NCBI GenBank assembly: GCA_963753615.1
Contig: CAVWCW010000008.1
Location: 434,001-498,000 of the forward strand
Source of the DNA: CAVWCW01 sp963753615
GTDB lineage: Bacteria; Pseudomonadota; Gammaproteobacteria; Chromatiales; Chromatiaceae
Length of the DNA: 64,000 bases
Direction: 5' to 3'
Positions within the stretch are counted from its first letter, which is position 1. Every line of letters begins with the position of its first letter. Below, in pieces: positions 57,319 through 64,000 of this stretch. Position numbers and translations under genes: made by a program. The notes beneath the pieces are model-generated. The model saw nothing but the letters and a program-made list of their open reading frames with translations. It ran no database searches and was not told the origin of the DNA.

Positions 57319-57777
57319 TCAAAACTCCGGTACCAGACGAGCGCTCTCGATAAGCTCCAGGGGAATCCGGTAGCACTCGCCCTGCTCCAGGACCAGTACC
57401 TGCCGCTCCTCCAGCCCGCCCAGAACACCGACCAGCTTGCGCCTGCCGTCCACCTTTGCCCGCAACTTGAGGCGGGCCATGCTGCCCTTGAATTGCTCGA
57501 AGTGGGCGGCCTCGAACAACGGCCGGTCCAGACCCGGAGAAGAAACCTCCAGATCATAGTGACCGGGGATCGGATCCTCCACGTCCAGCACCCCACTCAC
57601 CCGATGGCTCACCGCACCGCAGTCGTCCACCGTGATGCCCTGCTCCTGGTCGATATAGATTCGCAGCAGCCGGCCGTGGGGACCCTGTTCCAGTAGCTCG
57701 ACTCCCACGAATTCGTAACCCAGGGACTCGACTACCGGGCGCAATAGCGCCGTCAGATTTTCGGGGGCAGAACGCAT
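57319..57777 (-). CDS. rimP: Ribosome maturation factor RimP
   Basis: From the ATG at 57777 the product has 152 residues, the usual RimP length; a longer frame upstream reads through the terminator region and is rejected. Family motifs are LRPVVESLGYEFVGVELLEQ, LRIYIDQEQGITVDDCGAVS, HYDLEVSSPGLDRPLF and an SH3-like C-terminal domain. RimP assists 30S assembly. It is the first gene of the operon, 16 bases before nusA, and its start lies only 17 bases after the T-run of a terminator. Confidence 0.95.
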   Translation of the reverse strand: MRSAPENLTALLRPVVESLGYEFVGVELLEQGPHGRLLRIYIDQEQGITVDDCGAVSHRVSGVLDVEDPIPGHYDLEVSSPGLDRPLFEAAHFEQFKGSMARLKLRAKVDGRRKLVGVLGGLEERQVLVLEQGECYRIPLELIESARLVPEF

Positions 57778-57790
57778 TATCTGGCACCGC

Positions 57791-57815
57791 AAATAAAAAA
57801 TGGGCCCAAGGCCCA
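57791..57815 (-). terminator. Terminator/attenuator immediately upstream of rimP
   Basis: On the minus strand TGGGCC-TTG-GGCCCA (57801-57815) is followed by TTTTTT (57795-57800), then the rimP start 17 bases on. A functional terminator here would prevent rimP expression from upstream promoters unless it is bypassed, which suggests attenuation. Confidence 0.8.
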
Positions 57816-57894
57816 CTTCGACCGCGACCCTTCCCCGCACGGCGAGCGAGGATGTCGCGCCACCTGGCGCCGCCCGAACGCTATCGGGCCGGCA

Positions 57895-57920
57895 ACAAAA
57901 AAACCCCGTAAACGGGGTTT
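57895..57920 (-). terminator. Second rho-independent terminator in the rimP leader
   Basis: aaaccccgt (57901-57909) pairs with acggggttt (57912-57920). On the minus strand the stem runs into TTTTTTT. It lies about 80 bases upstream of the other leader terminator, on the same strand. Confidence 0.85.
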
Positions 57921-58422
57921 TGATCATCGCAGGCGAAACGTTACCGGATCGCTTGCCTCAACACTCTAGCAGGTGCCGGCCCTAGCGCCCGATTCCTGCG
58001 TAGGAGGCGCGCTGGACTGACTCCGCGCAGTCGGCGCAACCCCTGAAACGCCCGCTAATTTAACACGGAGCCGGGCCTTGCGCAACCGACAATAACCGGC
58101 GGTCTCGGCGCGGCGCCTGGGCAGTTCGATGGGCGTCGTCCCGAGCAGTCACTCGCGCGACAGCGGCAATCCGTTAGTTGGCTCCGGTAGCTGCCAAATC
58201 ATCCGCAAAATCAGCTTCCAACCTACTCACCAAAATGGAGTTTTCCCCGCACCGTAAAAACCGCCGCCGCAGGCGCGTTTCCCTGGCGGCAACCCTTTCT
58301 AAGGGAAATCCCGAATGCCCGCTACCCCATTGGTTTTGATGCATATTTTTCAAACTGCGTAAATGCTGAACGATTTGACTCGAGGCCTTGTGTCAACACT
58401 GCTGAAAGCGAAACATCACGCG
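57921..58422. other. Upstream region of the rimP operon, no gene seen
   Basis: This gene-free stretch separates the divergent rimP operon and mazG. It must contain the operon promoter(s). I looked for a tRNA, which often precedes rimP in gammaproteobacteria, and found no T-loop consensus. No other feature is supported. Confidence 0.5.
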
Positions 58423-58457
58423 TTGTTCACAAGCTTATCCACAGGCATTGTGGAAAA
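58423..58457. other. Cluster of three DnaA-box-like sites
   Basis: A perfect DnaA box TTATCCACA (58435-58443) is flanked by TTGTTCACA (58423-58431, one mismatch) and, on the other strand, TTTTCCACA (58449-58457, one mismatch). Three sites in 35 bases is far above chance. No dnaA, dnaN or gidA gene is near, so this is more likely a DnaA-titrating or regulatory site than oriC. Confidence 0.6.
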
Positions 58458-58586
58458 CATCAATTCGAGCATAGCCCCGTGGCGATGGCTATCGGAGGGC
58501 ACCGGAACTCGCCGCTGCAACCGGGTGCAGCCGCGTCGCGGCTCGGTTACACTCGCAACCCAAATCTGCGCGTGGAGGGCTGCTCA

Positions 58587-58703
58587 ATGGCCGAAATACT
58601 GATCGCGATCTCCCTGCTGTTGCTCGCCCTGCTCGGAGTTCTGGCCCTGTTCGGGGCCGGGCGAGACAGCAAATCGAGCAATGCGGACGATCCAGACGAT
58701 TGA
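58587..58703 (+). CDS. Small single-pass membrane protein upstream of mazG
   Basis: Thirty-eight residues, with GGAGGG eight bases upstream of the ATG. The sequence is one transmembrane helix (EILIAISLLLLALLGVLALF) followed by a short acidic/Ser tail (DSKSSNADDPDD). It ends 24 bases before mazG on the same strand and is probably co-transcribed. No family recognised. The strong ribosome-binding site and clean hydrophobic profile support it as real despite its size. Confidence 0.6.
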   Translation: MAEILIAISLLLLALLGVLALFGAGRDSKSSNADDPDD

Positions 58704-58727
58704 CCCGCGAGCAAAGCGAGAGCCTAG

Positions 58728-59540
58728 ATGAGTGAGCATCACATGGACCAATCCGGCATGCCGGGGCTGCTGGCGATTATGGCGCGTTTGCGCGATCCGG
58801 ACAGCGGTTGCCCCTGGGACCGGGAACAGACGCTGGAGAGCATCGTACCCTACACCATCGAAGAAGCTTACGAAGTAGCGGACGCGATCCGTCGCGGCGA
58901 CCTGGAGGAACTGCGCGAGGAACTCGGCGACCTGTTGTTCCAGGTGGTGTTCTACGCCCAGATCGCTCGCGAGCGTGGCGCCTTCGGTTTCGCCGAGGTG
59001 GTGACGGCGATCAGCGAAAAGATGCTGCGCCGCCACCCCCACGTGTTCGGCGACGCCGAGATCGGCAGCGCCGAGGAGCAGCGCCGGGCATGGGAACAGC
59101 ATAAGGCCCGAGAACGGGCGCAACGCGCCGAGAAAGGACTGCTGGACGGCGTGGCCGGCTCCCTGCCCGCCCTGATTCGGGCGGAAAAGCTGCAGCGTCG
59201 GGCGGCCAAGGTGGGCTTCGATTGGCACGCCCCGGAGCCGGTACTGGACAAGATCGCCGAGGAGCTGGAGGAATTGCGCGGCGAGATCCGCGCCGGGTCC
59301 GACGCCGAACGGCTTGAAGACGAACTGGGAGACCTGCTGTTCAGTTGCGTCAACCTTGCACGCCACCTGGATCTGCACCCGGAACAGGCGATCGCCGGCG
59401 CCAACCGCAAGTTCGAGCGTCGCTTTGGCCTGATCGAGGCGGAATTGACGCGCCGCGGCCAGGCCTTGGAAGATACCCCGCCGGAGGTACTCGAACGGCT
59501 TTGGGAGAAGATCAAGCACGCGGAGGCAGAGAACGGCTGA
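58728..59540 (+). CDS. mazG: Nucleoside triphosphate pyrophosphohydrolase MazG
   Basis: MazG hydrolyses (d)NTPs to monophosphates and pyrophosphate, housecleaning nucleotide pools. The 270-residue protein has two MazG domains, like the E. coli enzyme (263). The first shows PWDREQTLESIVPYTIEEAY and EELGDLLFQVVF; the second shows FDWHAPEPVLDKIAEELEEL and DELGDLLFSCVNLARH. The EExxE plus ExxD metal-binding residues are present in the first. The ATG at 58728 has a weak ribosome-binding site; an in-frame ATG at 58743 has GAG-rich sequence before it and is the alternative. Confidence 0.95.
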   Translation: MSEHHMDQSGMPGLLAIMARLRDPDSGCPWDREQTLESIVPYTIEEAYEVADAIRRGDLEELREELGDLLFQVVFYAQIARERGAFGFAEVVTAISEKMLRRHPHVFGDAEIGSAEEQRRAWEQHKARERAQRAEKGLLDGVAGSLPALIRAEKLQRRAAKVGFDWHAPEPVLDKIAEELEELRGEIRAGSDAERLEDELGDLLFSCVNLARHLDLHPEQAIAGANRKFERRFGLIEAELTRRGQALEDTPPEVLERLWEKIKHAEAENG

Positions 59541-59656
59541 GCTCCTCGCGCTGGCAGCGGCACCCGGGACGCGCGCCGAGGAACGGCTCGGCTCGGAGCC
59601 GCGGCACCCCGCGCGGGCCAGGGGAACAGAACACTTTTCTCGTGGCGGTTTACGGA

Positions 59657-59662
59657 TATAAT
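59657..59662 (+). promoter_or_regulatory. Candidate -10 element for the FmdB-like gene
   Basis: A perfect TATAAT stands in an AT-rich block 45 bases upstream of the start codon. The -35 position (about 59634-59640, cttttct) is poor, so the promoter may need an activator. Confidence 0.45.
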
Positions 59663-59706
59663 ATTACTTATTGCTTACATACAAATTTTGAATGCGGAGG
59701 GTAACC

Positions 59707-59964
59707 ATGCCTACCTATGACTACCGTTGTGAAGCGAACGGCCAGGTCCTGGAAGTGAAGCACAGCATGAGCGAACAGCTGCAGAACTGGGGCGAACTGT
59801 GCCAACGGCTCGGCATCGACCCCGGTACCACCTCCCCGGACAGCCCGGTCAAACGATTGGCCACCGGCGGCAACCTAGTGCACAGCTCGGCCCTGAGCAG
59901 CGGGGCGGAACCGGCCTGCAGCACGGGCAGTTGCTGCCCCGGCGGAATCTGTGGCTTGAACTGA
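59707..59964 (+). CDS. FmdB-type zinc-ribbon protein
   Basis: Eighty-five residues from the ATG at 59707, preceded by GGAGGG six bases upstream. The N-terminus MPTYDYRCEANGQVLEVKHS is the FmdB/CxxC zinc-ribbon start (one Cys remains of the usual first CxxC), followed by SPVKRLATGG. The Cys-rich tail CSTGSCCPGGICG may provide the metal or redox site. Family members are small putative regulatory or metal-handling proteins with no agreed function. It sits alone, with an AT-rich promoter region and no obvious terminator. Confidence 0.8.
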   Translation: MPTYDYRCEANGQVLEVKHSMSEQLQNWGELCQRLGIDPGTTSPDSPVKRLATGGNLVHSSALSSGAEPACSTGSCCPGGICGLN

Positions 59965-60069
59965 CGCCGAGACCGATCCCGACGCTGGCCTCTCGTTGTT
60001 AGTTGAGCGACAACACTGCAATTACGAGCACGCTGACGCCGGTTAACAGCGGGCGGTGTCCCTTGGCAT

Positions 60070-62202
60070 CTATTTGCCGGCGTTTGCACCGCTGTGCGGT
60101 TGCGGGGCGGCGTCGCTCCGGGCAGCCAGGTGCCGCAGCAGGCTCCTGAGCTTGGCCGGGTGAGCGGGCTTGTGCAGCAGCCGATAGCCCTTTGACTCGA
60201 CCTCCTGAAGGCACTCCGGGTCGGTATCACCGGTCACGATTAACGCCGGCACGGGTCGCCCGATGCGGGCCCGCAGAAGGTCGATCGCCTCGACCCCGTT
60301 ACAGGGTCCCGGCAACCGGTAATCGACCAAGATCGCATCGGGCGGCGGGCCATGATCTAGCAGGGCCTCGGCATCCGCCACGCTGGCGGCCACCTGCACC
60401 TCGCAGCCCCAGCTGCGCAAAAGGTCGCCAACCGCGATCTGCACCAGGCTGTCGTCGTCCAGCAGCAGTGCCCGCAGGCCGTGCAGTTCCTCGCCCGGGG
60501 GCGGCCGACCAGAGGCGGCTGCCGGGGCCTGGTTTGCCGCCTCGACCAGGGGCAGCTCGATGGCGAATCGAGACCCGCGCCCCGGTGTGGAGCGGAGGCT
60601 CAATTCGTGACCCAGCAATTCGGTCAGGCGACGCACGATAGCCAGCCCGAGCCCCAGCCCCTGGCGCCGATCCCGCTGCGGATTGTTGAGCTGGTGGAAC
60701 TCCTGAAAGATCTCTTCCCGGCTTTCCACCGGAATACCCGGGCCGGTGTCATAGACCTCGCAACGCAGTCGCTCGCCACGCACCCGAGCCGCCAACAGCA
60801 CCCGCCCGTTCTGGGTAAACTTCAGGGCATTGGCCAGCAGGTTGCCAAGCATCCGCAACAGCATCGAGGCATCGCTGCGCACCCAGTAGCCGCAAGGCCG
60901 TATGCGCAGGCGATTGCCGCTCTCCCGGGCAATCGGGGCGAACTCCGCCTCGAGCTGCTTGAACAGCATGTTCAGCTCGACAGCTCCGAAGCTCGGCTGC
61001 ACCACCCGGGCATCCAGCTTGGAAATGTCCAGCAGGTCCCCGAGCATTCCATCGATCAGTCGGATGGTCTCTTCGACCGCGTCGATCAAGGGCTGGGTGT
61101 CGGGATCGCGCACCCGCTCCGCCAGATTGTGGAAGAAAAGCCCGAGGGCATGGATAGGTTGGCGCAGGTCGTGGCTGGCAGCGGACAGGAAACGCGTTTT
61201 GTCCCGGTTGGCCTGTTCCGCACTCTGGCGGGCGGCCTCCAGAGAGCGCTCTCGCCGCTTGTGGTCTGTAATATCCGTGAGGGTCAGCACCCGCCCCCCG
61301 TTAGGCATCGGGCCTTCGGCCAACTCGATCACTCGACCGTCGGGGCGCTCGTATTCGGCCCCGATTTCCACGTTCCGGTGCAGCCCCGGGGCGAAGCGCG
61401 CCAGTAAGGCGTCGATGTCGTCCAGCGGCGGCGGTTCCATAACGCCGAGGAGTTCGAGAAAACGATGATTCCACAGCTGCAGCCGGCCCTGGGAATCCGT
61501 CATGCTCATACCCTGGCCCATGTGCTGCATAGCGGCCTCCAATTGCCGCGACTTTTCCTCTTGTTCCAGCCTTAAAGCGAGGTTTTCGAAACGCAATCGC
61601 AACGACTCGTAAACGAAGCGGTGCACCCGCAACCCATAAATGATGTAGGCGCTGAGCGCCGCCACGGCCACCAGCAGAACGGTCCACGACAAGGCGTCGC
61701 CGCGCATTCCCAAGTGCAGTATCAGCAGTCCCATGCTCGACAAAAGGTAGGTGAACAGCGACGGCAGGTCGGCCGATGCCACCACCATGGATCCGGCCCC
61801 CAGCCCTAGCAGGACGGTAACCACAATTATCAGATTGACGGGTTCGCTGGAGACCAGAAGCAGCGGCGCAATCGCTCCCCACACCAACCCATGATAGAGC
61901 GCGGAAAGCACGGCTCCGACCCGCCAGGGACCCATCTCCCGGTCGCTTGGGCTGGCGCGCGAGAAGCGCCAGTTCAACAGATAGCGGCCCGCCGTGCCGA
62001 GATGCACGGAGCCGACCCACAGCAGTAAAGTCTCGTGCGGGCTGGTGTCCCAGAGCACCAGGCAGACCAACCAACTTAGAATCAGGAAGATCAGGCCGGT
62101 GGTCGGCGCTTGGCTGTAGAGAATACGAATCAGCTCGCCGCCGATGGCGGGTTCGAAATCCCTGCGCTGAACCACGCTCAGCCCTTCCGGACGGACCGCC
62201 AC
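60070..62202 (-). CDS. Membrane hybrid sensor histidine kinase with receiver domain
   Basis: The 710-residue protein begins (GTG start) with a membrane sensor region of about six helices (residues 35-195), then a PAS domain (about 222-315; MSMTDSQGRLQLWNHRFLEL). HisKA follows with phospho-accepting His344 (SAASHDLRQPIHALGL), then HATPase_c (NALKFTQNGR, DTGPGIP, GLGLGLAIVRRL). A C-terminal receiver (about 575-690) carries the acidic pair LLDDD, acceptor Asp627 (AILVDYRLPG) and Lys678 (LLHKPAHP). All catalytic residues are intact. The HDLRQPI variant and PAS-7-like domain resemble kinases with short N-terminal 7TM-like sensors. No response regulator gene adjoins it. Confidence 0.92.
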   Translation of the reverse strand: MAVRPEGLSVVQRRDFEPAIGGELIRILYSQAPTTGLIFLILSWLVCLVLWDTSPHETLLLWVGSVHLGTAGRYLLNWRFSRASPSDREMGPWRVGAVLSALYHGLVWGAIAPLLLVSSEPVNLIIVVTVLLGLGAGSMVVASADLPSLFTYLLSSMGLLILHLGMRGDALSWTVLLVAVAALSAYIIYGLRVHRFVYESLRLRFENLALRLEQEEKSRQLEAAMQHMGQGMSMTDSQGRLQLWNHRFLELLGVMEPPPLDDIDALLARFAPGLHRNVEIGAEYERPDGRVIELAEGPMPNGGRVLTLTDITDHKRRERSLEAARQSAEQANRDKTRFLSAASHDLRQPIHALGLFFHNLAERVRDPDTQPLIDAVEETIRLIDGMLGDLLDISKLDARVVQPSFGAVELNMLFKQLEAEFAPIARESGNRLRIRPCGYWVRSDASMLLRMLGNLLANALKFTQNGRVLLAARVRGERLRCEVYDTGPGIPVESREEIFQEFHQLNNPQRDRRQGLGLGLAIVRRLTELLGHELSLRSTPGRGSRFAIELPLVEAANQAPAAASGRPPPGEELHGLRALLLDDDSLVQIAVGDLLRSWGCEVQVAASVADAEALLDHGPPPDAILVDYRLPGPCNGVEAIDLLRARIGRPVPALIVTGDTDPECLQEVESKGYRLLHKPAHPAKLRSLLRHLAARSDAAPQPHSGANAGK

Positions 62203-62371
62203 AGTTCCCGGCGCTCCGTGCTCGTGGATAGGTCAGGACCTGCTTTCGTCCCTGCAGAGATTCTGACCCAGGTTGAAAAGAACGATTTATTTATCATTAA
62301 ATCAGATAGTTATTGATATAATATAGAATTATTCTTGAGATTATGGCCGTGGGATCGCGGCGGCGTTCCGC
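62203..62371 (-). promoter_or_regulatory. AT-rich intergenic region, presumed promoter of the hybrid kinase
   Basis: Bases 62280-62340 are almost all A/T and contain TATATT/TATTAT hexamers on the minus strand and a near-palindrome AGAATAATTCT. No terminator with a good T-run was found after the methyltransferase gene, so read-through is also possible. Confidence 0.35.
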
Positions 62372-62959
62372 TCAGCGCCTTACACCCACCACTTGCACTA
62401 CCGCCGCGTGGCCCGTGTGGTAGCGGCCTTCGCGCACCTCGCGTTCCAACTCCTCGGCGTGGAACAGTTCCAGGCCGGTAAGCTCGCTGCGCAGGCCGGT
62501 AAGGTCCATGGTCATCTCCGCCACCGGCGGACCGCCGGTACCAAAGGCAAGCTGGCGCGGCGTGTAGGCCTCCAACAGCAGCATGCCGCCCTTGCGCAGT
62601 CCCTGCACTACCCGCTGGTGGACTTGGCGGCGCAGGGCCGGCGGCAAGTGACAGAAGATGGACACCACCGCGTCCCAAGCCTCGGGCTCTATCGGGAACT
62701 CCCCCAGGTCGGCGTGGCAGGTCTCGATCTGCACCCCCCGCTCGGCGGCCAAGCGCCGGGCCTTGTCCAGCCCCACCGCGGAGCTGTCCACCGCAGTGAC
62801 CTCATAACCCAGCCCCGCCAGCCAAACCGCATTGCGGCCCTCGCCCTCGCCCAGGCTCAGCAGCCTGCCCGGCGGCAGGCGGGCGGCCATGGCGCGCAGG
62901 AAGTCGTTGGGCTCGGTGCCGAAGGCATAGTCGGGCTCGCTGTAGCGTTGGTCCCACAT
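62372..62959 (-). CDS. Class I SAM-dependent methyltransferase
   Basis: The 195-residue protein has a class I Rossmann methyltransferase fold: motif I is LSLGEGEGRNAVWLAGLGYE, the ribose-binding acidic residue lies in VTAVDSS, and FPIEPEAWDAVVSIFCHLPP is motif IV. The N-terminus WDQRYSEPDYAFGTEPNDFL is typical of a TehB-like/tellurite-resistance branch of small methyltransferases. The substrate is unknown. It starts 19 bases after the patatin gene and is likely in the lysS-patatin transcript. Confidence 0.88.
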   Translation of the reverse strand: MWDQRYSEPDYAFGTEPNDFLRAMAARLPPGRLLSLGEGEGRNAVWLAGLGYEVTAVDSSAVGLDKARRLAAERGVQIETCHADLGEFPIEPEAWDAVVSIFCHLPPALRRQVHQRVVQGLRKGGMLLLEAYTPRQLAFGTGGPPVAEMTMDLTGLRSELTGLELFHAEELEREVREGRYHTGHAAVVQVVGVRR

Positions 62960-62978
62960 GGCGCTGCGCTCCTGGGGC

Positions 62979-63884
62979 TCAGTCGGCTCCGAGCTTTTGG
63001 GGTATCACTTTGGCGGCGGTTTGGTAGCCGACCTCGATCACCTCCTTGGCGCGGAAAAACTCGAACGAGGCGCAAGTATCGCGCGGGATCTCGAGAACGA
63101 TATCCGGCTGGTAGGCCGCCAGCTTGTGGGCGGCAATGGCGTTCTGCATGGTCTCGAAGGAGCGGTTGAGCAGGTCGAAAACACCGACTTCATCGGCCTC
63201 GTCCTGGTCTCGCCCCGGGACCCCGGGCAGGGCGTCCAGGAACTGCTGGATGCGCTTGCGGTAGCCGCCCAAGGAGGCGGCTGGCATGGTCTCCGGTGTC
63301 TCATTGGTGGCGCCGCGCAGGCGCTGGCCGTTTAGGTTCACCGCGATGGTCAGATCGGTGCGGTCCTTGAAGGTGGGAGCGATGGGAACCGGGTTGAGCA
63401 GGCCGCCGTCCAGCAGCTTCATGCCCAGGTAGTCGTGGGGGGTAAAGATGCTGGGCACGGCAATCGAGGCGCGGATGGCGTCGAACAGGGGCCCCTGGGT
63501 GATCCACACCTCGCGCTGGCGCTCGATGTCGGTGGCCACCGCAGTGTAGCTGATGGGCAGGTCCTCGATGGCGTGCTCGCCCACCATTTCGCGCAGGTTG
63601 TCGATAATGCGGTCGCCCTTGATCAGGCCGCTGCTGTTGAACGACAGGTCGAGAAAGCGCAACACGTCGGTGCGCTCCAGCGCCGTGACCCAACGGCGGT
63701 AGGCGTCGAGTTCGCCGGCGGCGTAGATGCCGCCCACCAGCGAGCCCATCGAGGCGCCGGAGATGGAGGCGATCTCGAAGCCTTGCTCCTCTAGCCACTG
63801 GATGATGCCGATATGGGCCAGGCCCCGGGCTCCGCCGCTGCCCAGCACTAGGGAGACGGTCTTGCGATCGGCCCGGGCCGGCAT
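62979..63884 (-). CDS. Patatin-like phospholipase (RssA/NTE-like)
   Basis: The 301-residue protein carries the complete patatin catalytic layout: oxyanion-hole motif GSGGARGLAHIGII near the N-terminus, nucleophile elbow GASMGSLVGG, and the dyad Asp in LDGGLLNPVP. Bacterial RssA-type proteins are cytosolic or peripheral lipid acyl hydrolases. No signal peptide is present. It starts eight bases after the stop of lysS, so the two are almost certainly co-transcribed. Physiological substrate unknown. Confidence 0.9.
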   Translation of the reverse strand: MPARADRKTVSLVLGSGGARGLAHIGIIQWLEEQGFEIASISGASMGSLVGGIYAAGELDAYRRWVTALERTDVLRFLDLSFNSSGLIKGDRIIDNLREMVGEHAIEDLPISYTAVATDIERQREVWITQGPLFDAIRASIAVPSIFTPHDYLGMKLLDGGLLNPVPIAPTFKDRTDLTIAVNLNGQRLRGATNETPETMPAASLGGYRKRIQQFLDALPGVPGRDQDEADEVGVFDLLNRSFETMQNAIAAHKLAAYQPDIVLEIPRDTCASFEFFRAKEVIEVGYQTAAKVIPQKLGAD

Positions 63885-63892
63885 CGCTGCAG

Positions 63893-64000
63893 CTATTCCG
63901 GCCGCATGTGCGGAAACAACAGCACGTCGCGGATCGAGGGCGAGTCGGTCAGCAGCATCACCAGGCGGTCGATGCCGATGCCTTCGCCGGCGGTGGGCGG
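63893..64000 (-). CDS. lysS: Lysine--tRNA ligase, C-terminal 35 residues (cut by window edge)
   Basis: The frame open to the window edge encodes PPTAGEGIGIDRLVMLLTDS and then SIRDVLLFPHMRPE before a TAG. This is the class II synthetase motif 3 (GIGIDRL) and the conserved lysyl-tRNA synthetase ending. The remainder lies to the right of the window. Confidence 0.95.
   Translation of the reverse strand, partial: PPTAGEGIGIDRLVMLLTDSPSIRDVLLFPHMRPE

Noticed and set aside
57921..58080. Possible tRNA upstream of rimP, as in many gammaproteobacteria
   Set aside because: No T-loop consensus (GTTCGANTC) or CCA-ending cloverleaf could be found on either strand.
58423..58457. Chromosomal replication origin
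   Set aside because: DnaA-like boxes are present, but there is no dnaA/dnaN/mnmG neighbourhood and no extended AT-rich 13-mer array.

Overview
The window is high-GC, densely packed bacterial DNA. Its gene content points to a gammaproteobacterium: the rimP-nusA-infB-rbfA-truB-rpsO-pnp block, RdgC, a SufBCD-type operon, an LdtD/MepK-like pair and a MazG of enterobacterial length. A periplasmic DsrE-like protein, a rhodanese fusion and a Gly/Tyr-rich secreted repeat protein would suit a sulfur-oxidising lineage, but nothing here proves that lifestyle. No tRNA, rRNA, CRISPR array or prophage was seen.

Layout. 1-2625: small secreted proteins (edge fragment, histidine phosphatase, DsrE-like protein) and rdgC. 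2841-7567: sufBCD-sufT-sufA-sufE on the minus strand, without sufS or an IscR-type regulator gene, preceded by a 17-bp palindrome. 7826-8428: GYGAP-repeat secreted protein on the plus strand. 8625-33634: three consecutive minus-strand genes encoding two giant secreted modular proteins (about 4,130 and 3,670 residues once frame breaks are repaired) and a Gly-rich secreted protein. 33635-36660: a repeat-rich, partly AT-rich accessory patch with twin hairpins, REP-like repeats, a two-CNB-domain/rhodanese fusion and a broken transposase end. 36662-39080: divergent L,D-transpeptidase and MepK-like genes. 39085-44145: a two-subunit molybdenum hydroxylase with XdhC- and MocA-type maturation genes, a membrane protein and a TfoX-domain protein. 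44329-48522: ScsD-like thioredoxin, REC-GGDEF-pseudoREC protein, ArnT-like glycosyltransferase. 49183-57777: the translation/RNA-decay operon, with tandem terminators in its leader. 58423-59540: DnaA-box cluster, a tiny membrane protein and mazG. 59707-64000: FmdB-like zinc ribbon, hybrid histidine kinase, methyltransferase, patatin and the C-terminus of lysS.

Two observations dominate. First, the 25-kb giant-protein cluster is a surface or extracellular system I cannot assign to a named family. The first protein (A) carries ZU5-like and SbsA-type Ig-like modules, calcium-binding loops, a helical Cys-containing insert, a glycine-zipper stretch and six terminal cadherin-like repeats. The second (B) carries thirteen carboxypeptidase-regulatory-like repeats and several Ig-like modules. 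Second, five reading-frame breaks occur in the window (three in A, one in B, one in the essential nusA), and each is repaired by removing one base. Single-base insertion errors in the source sequence explain this better than decay, so these genes should be read as probably intact in the organism.
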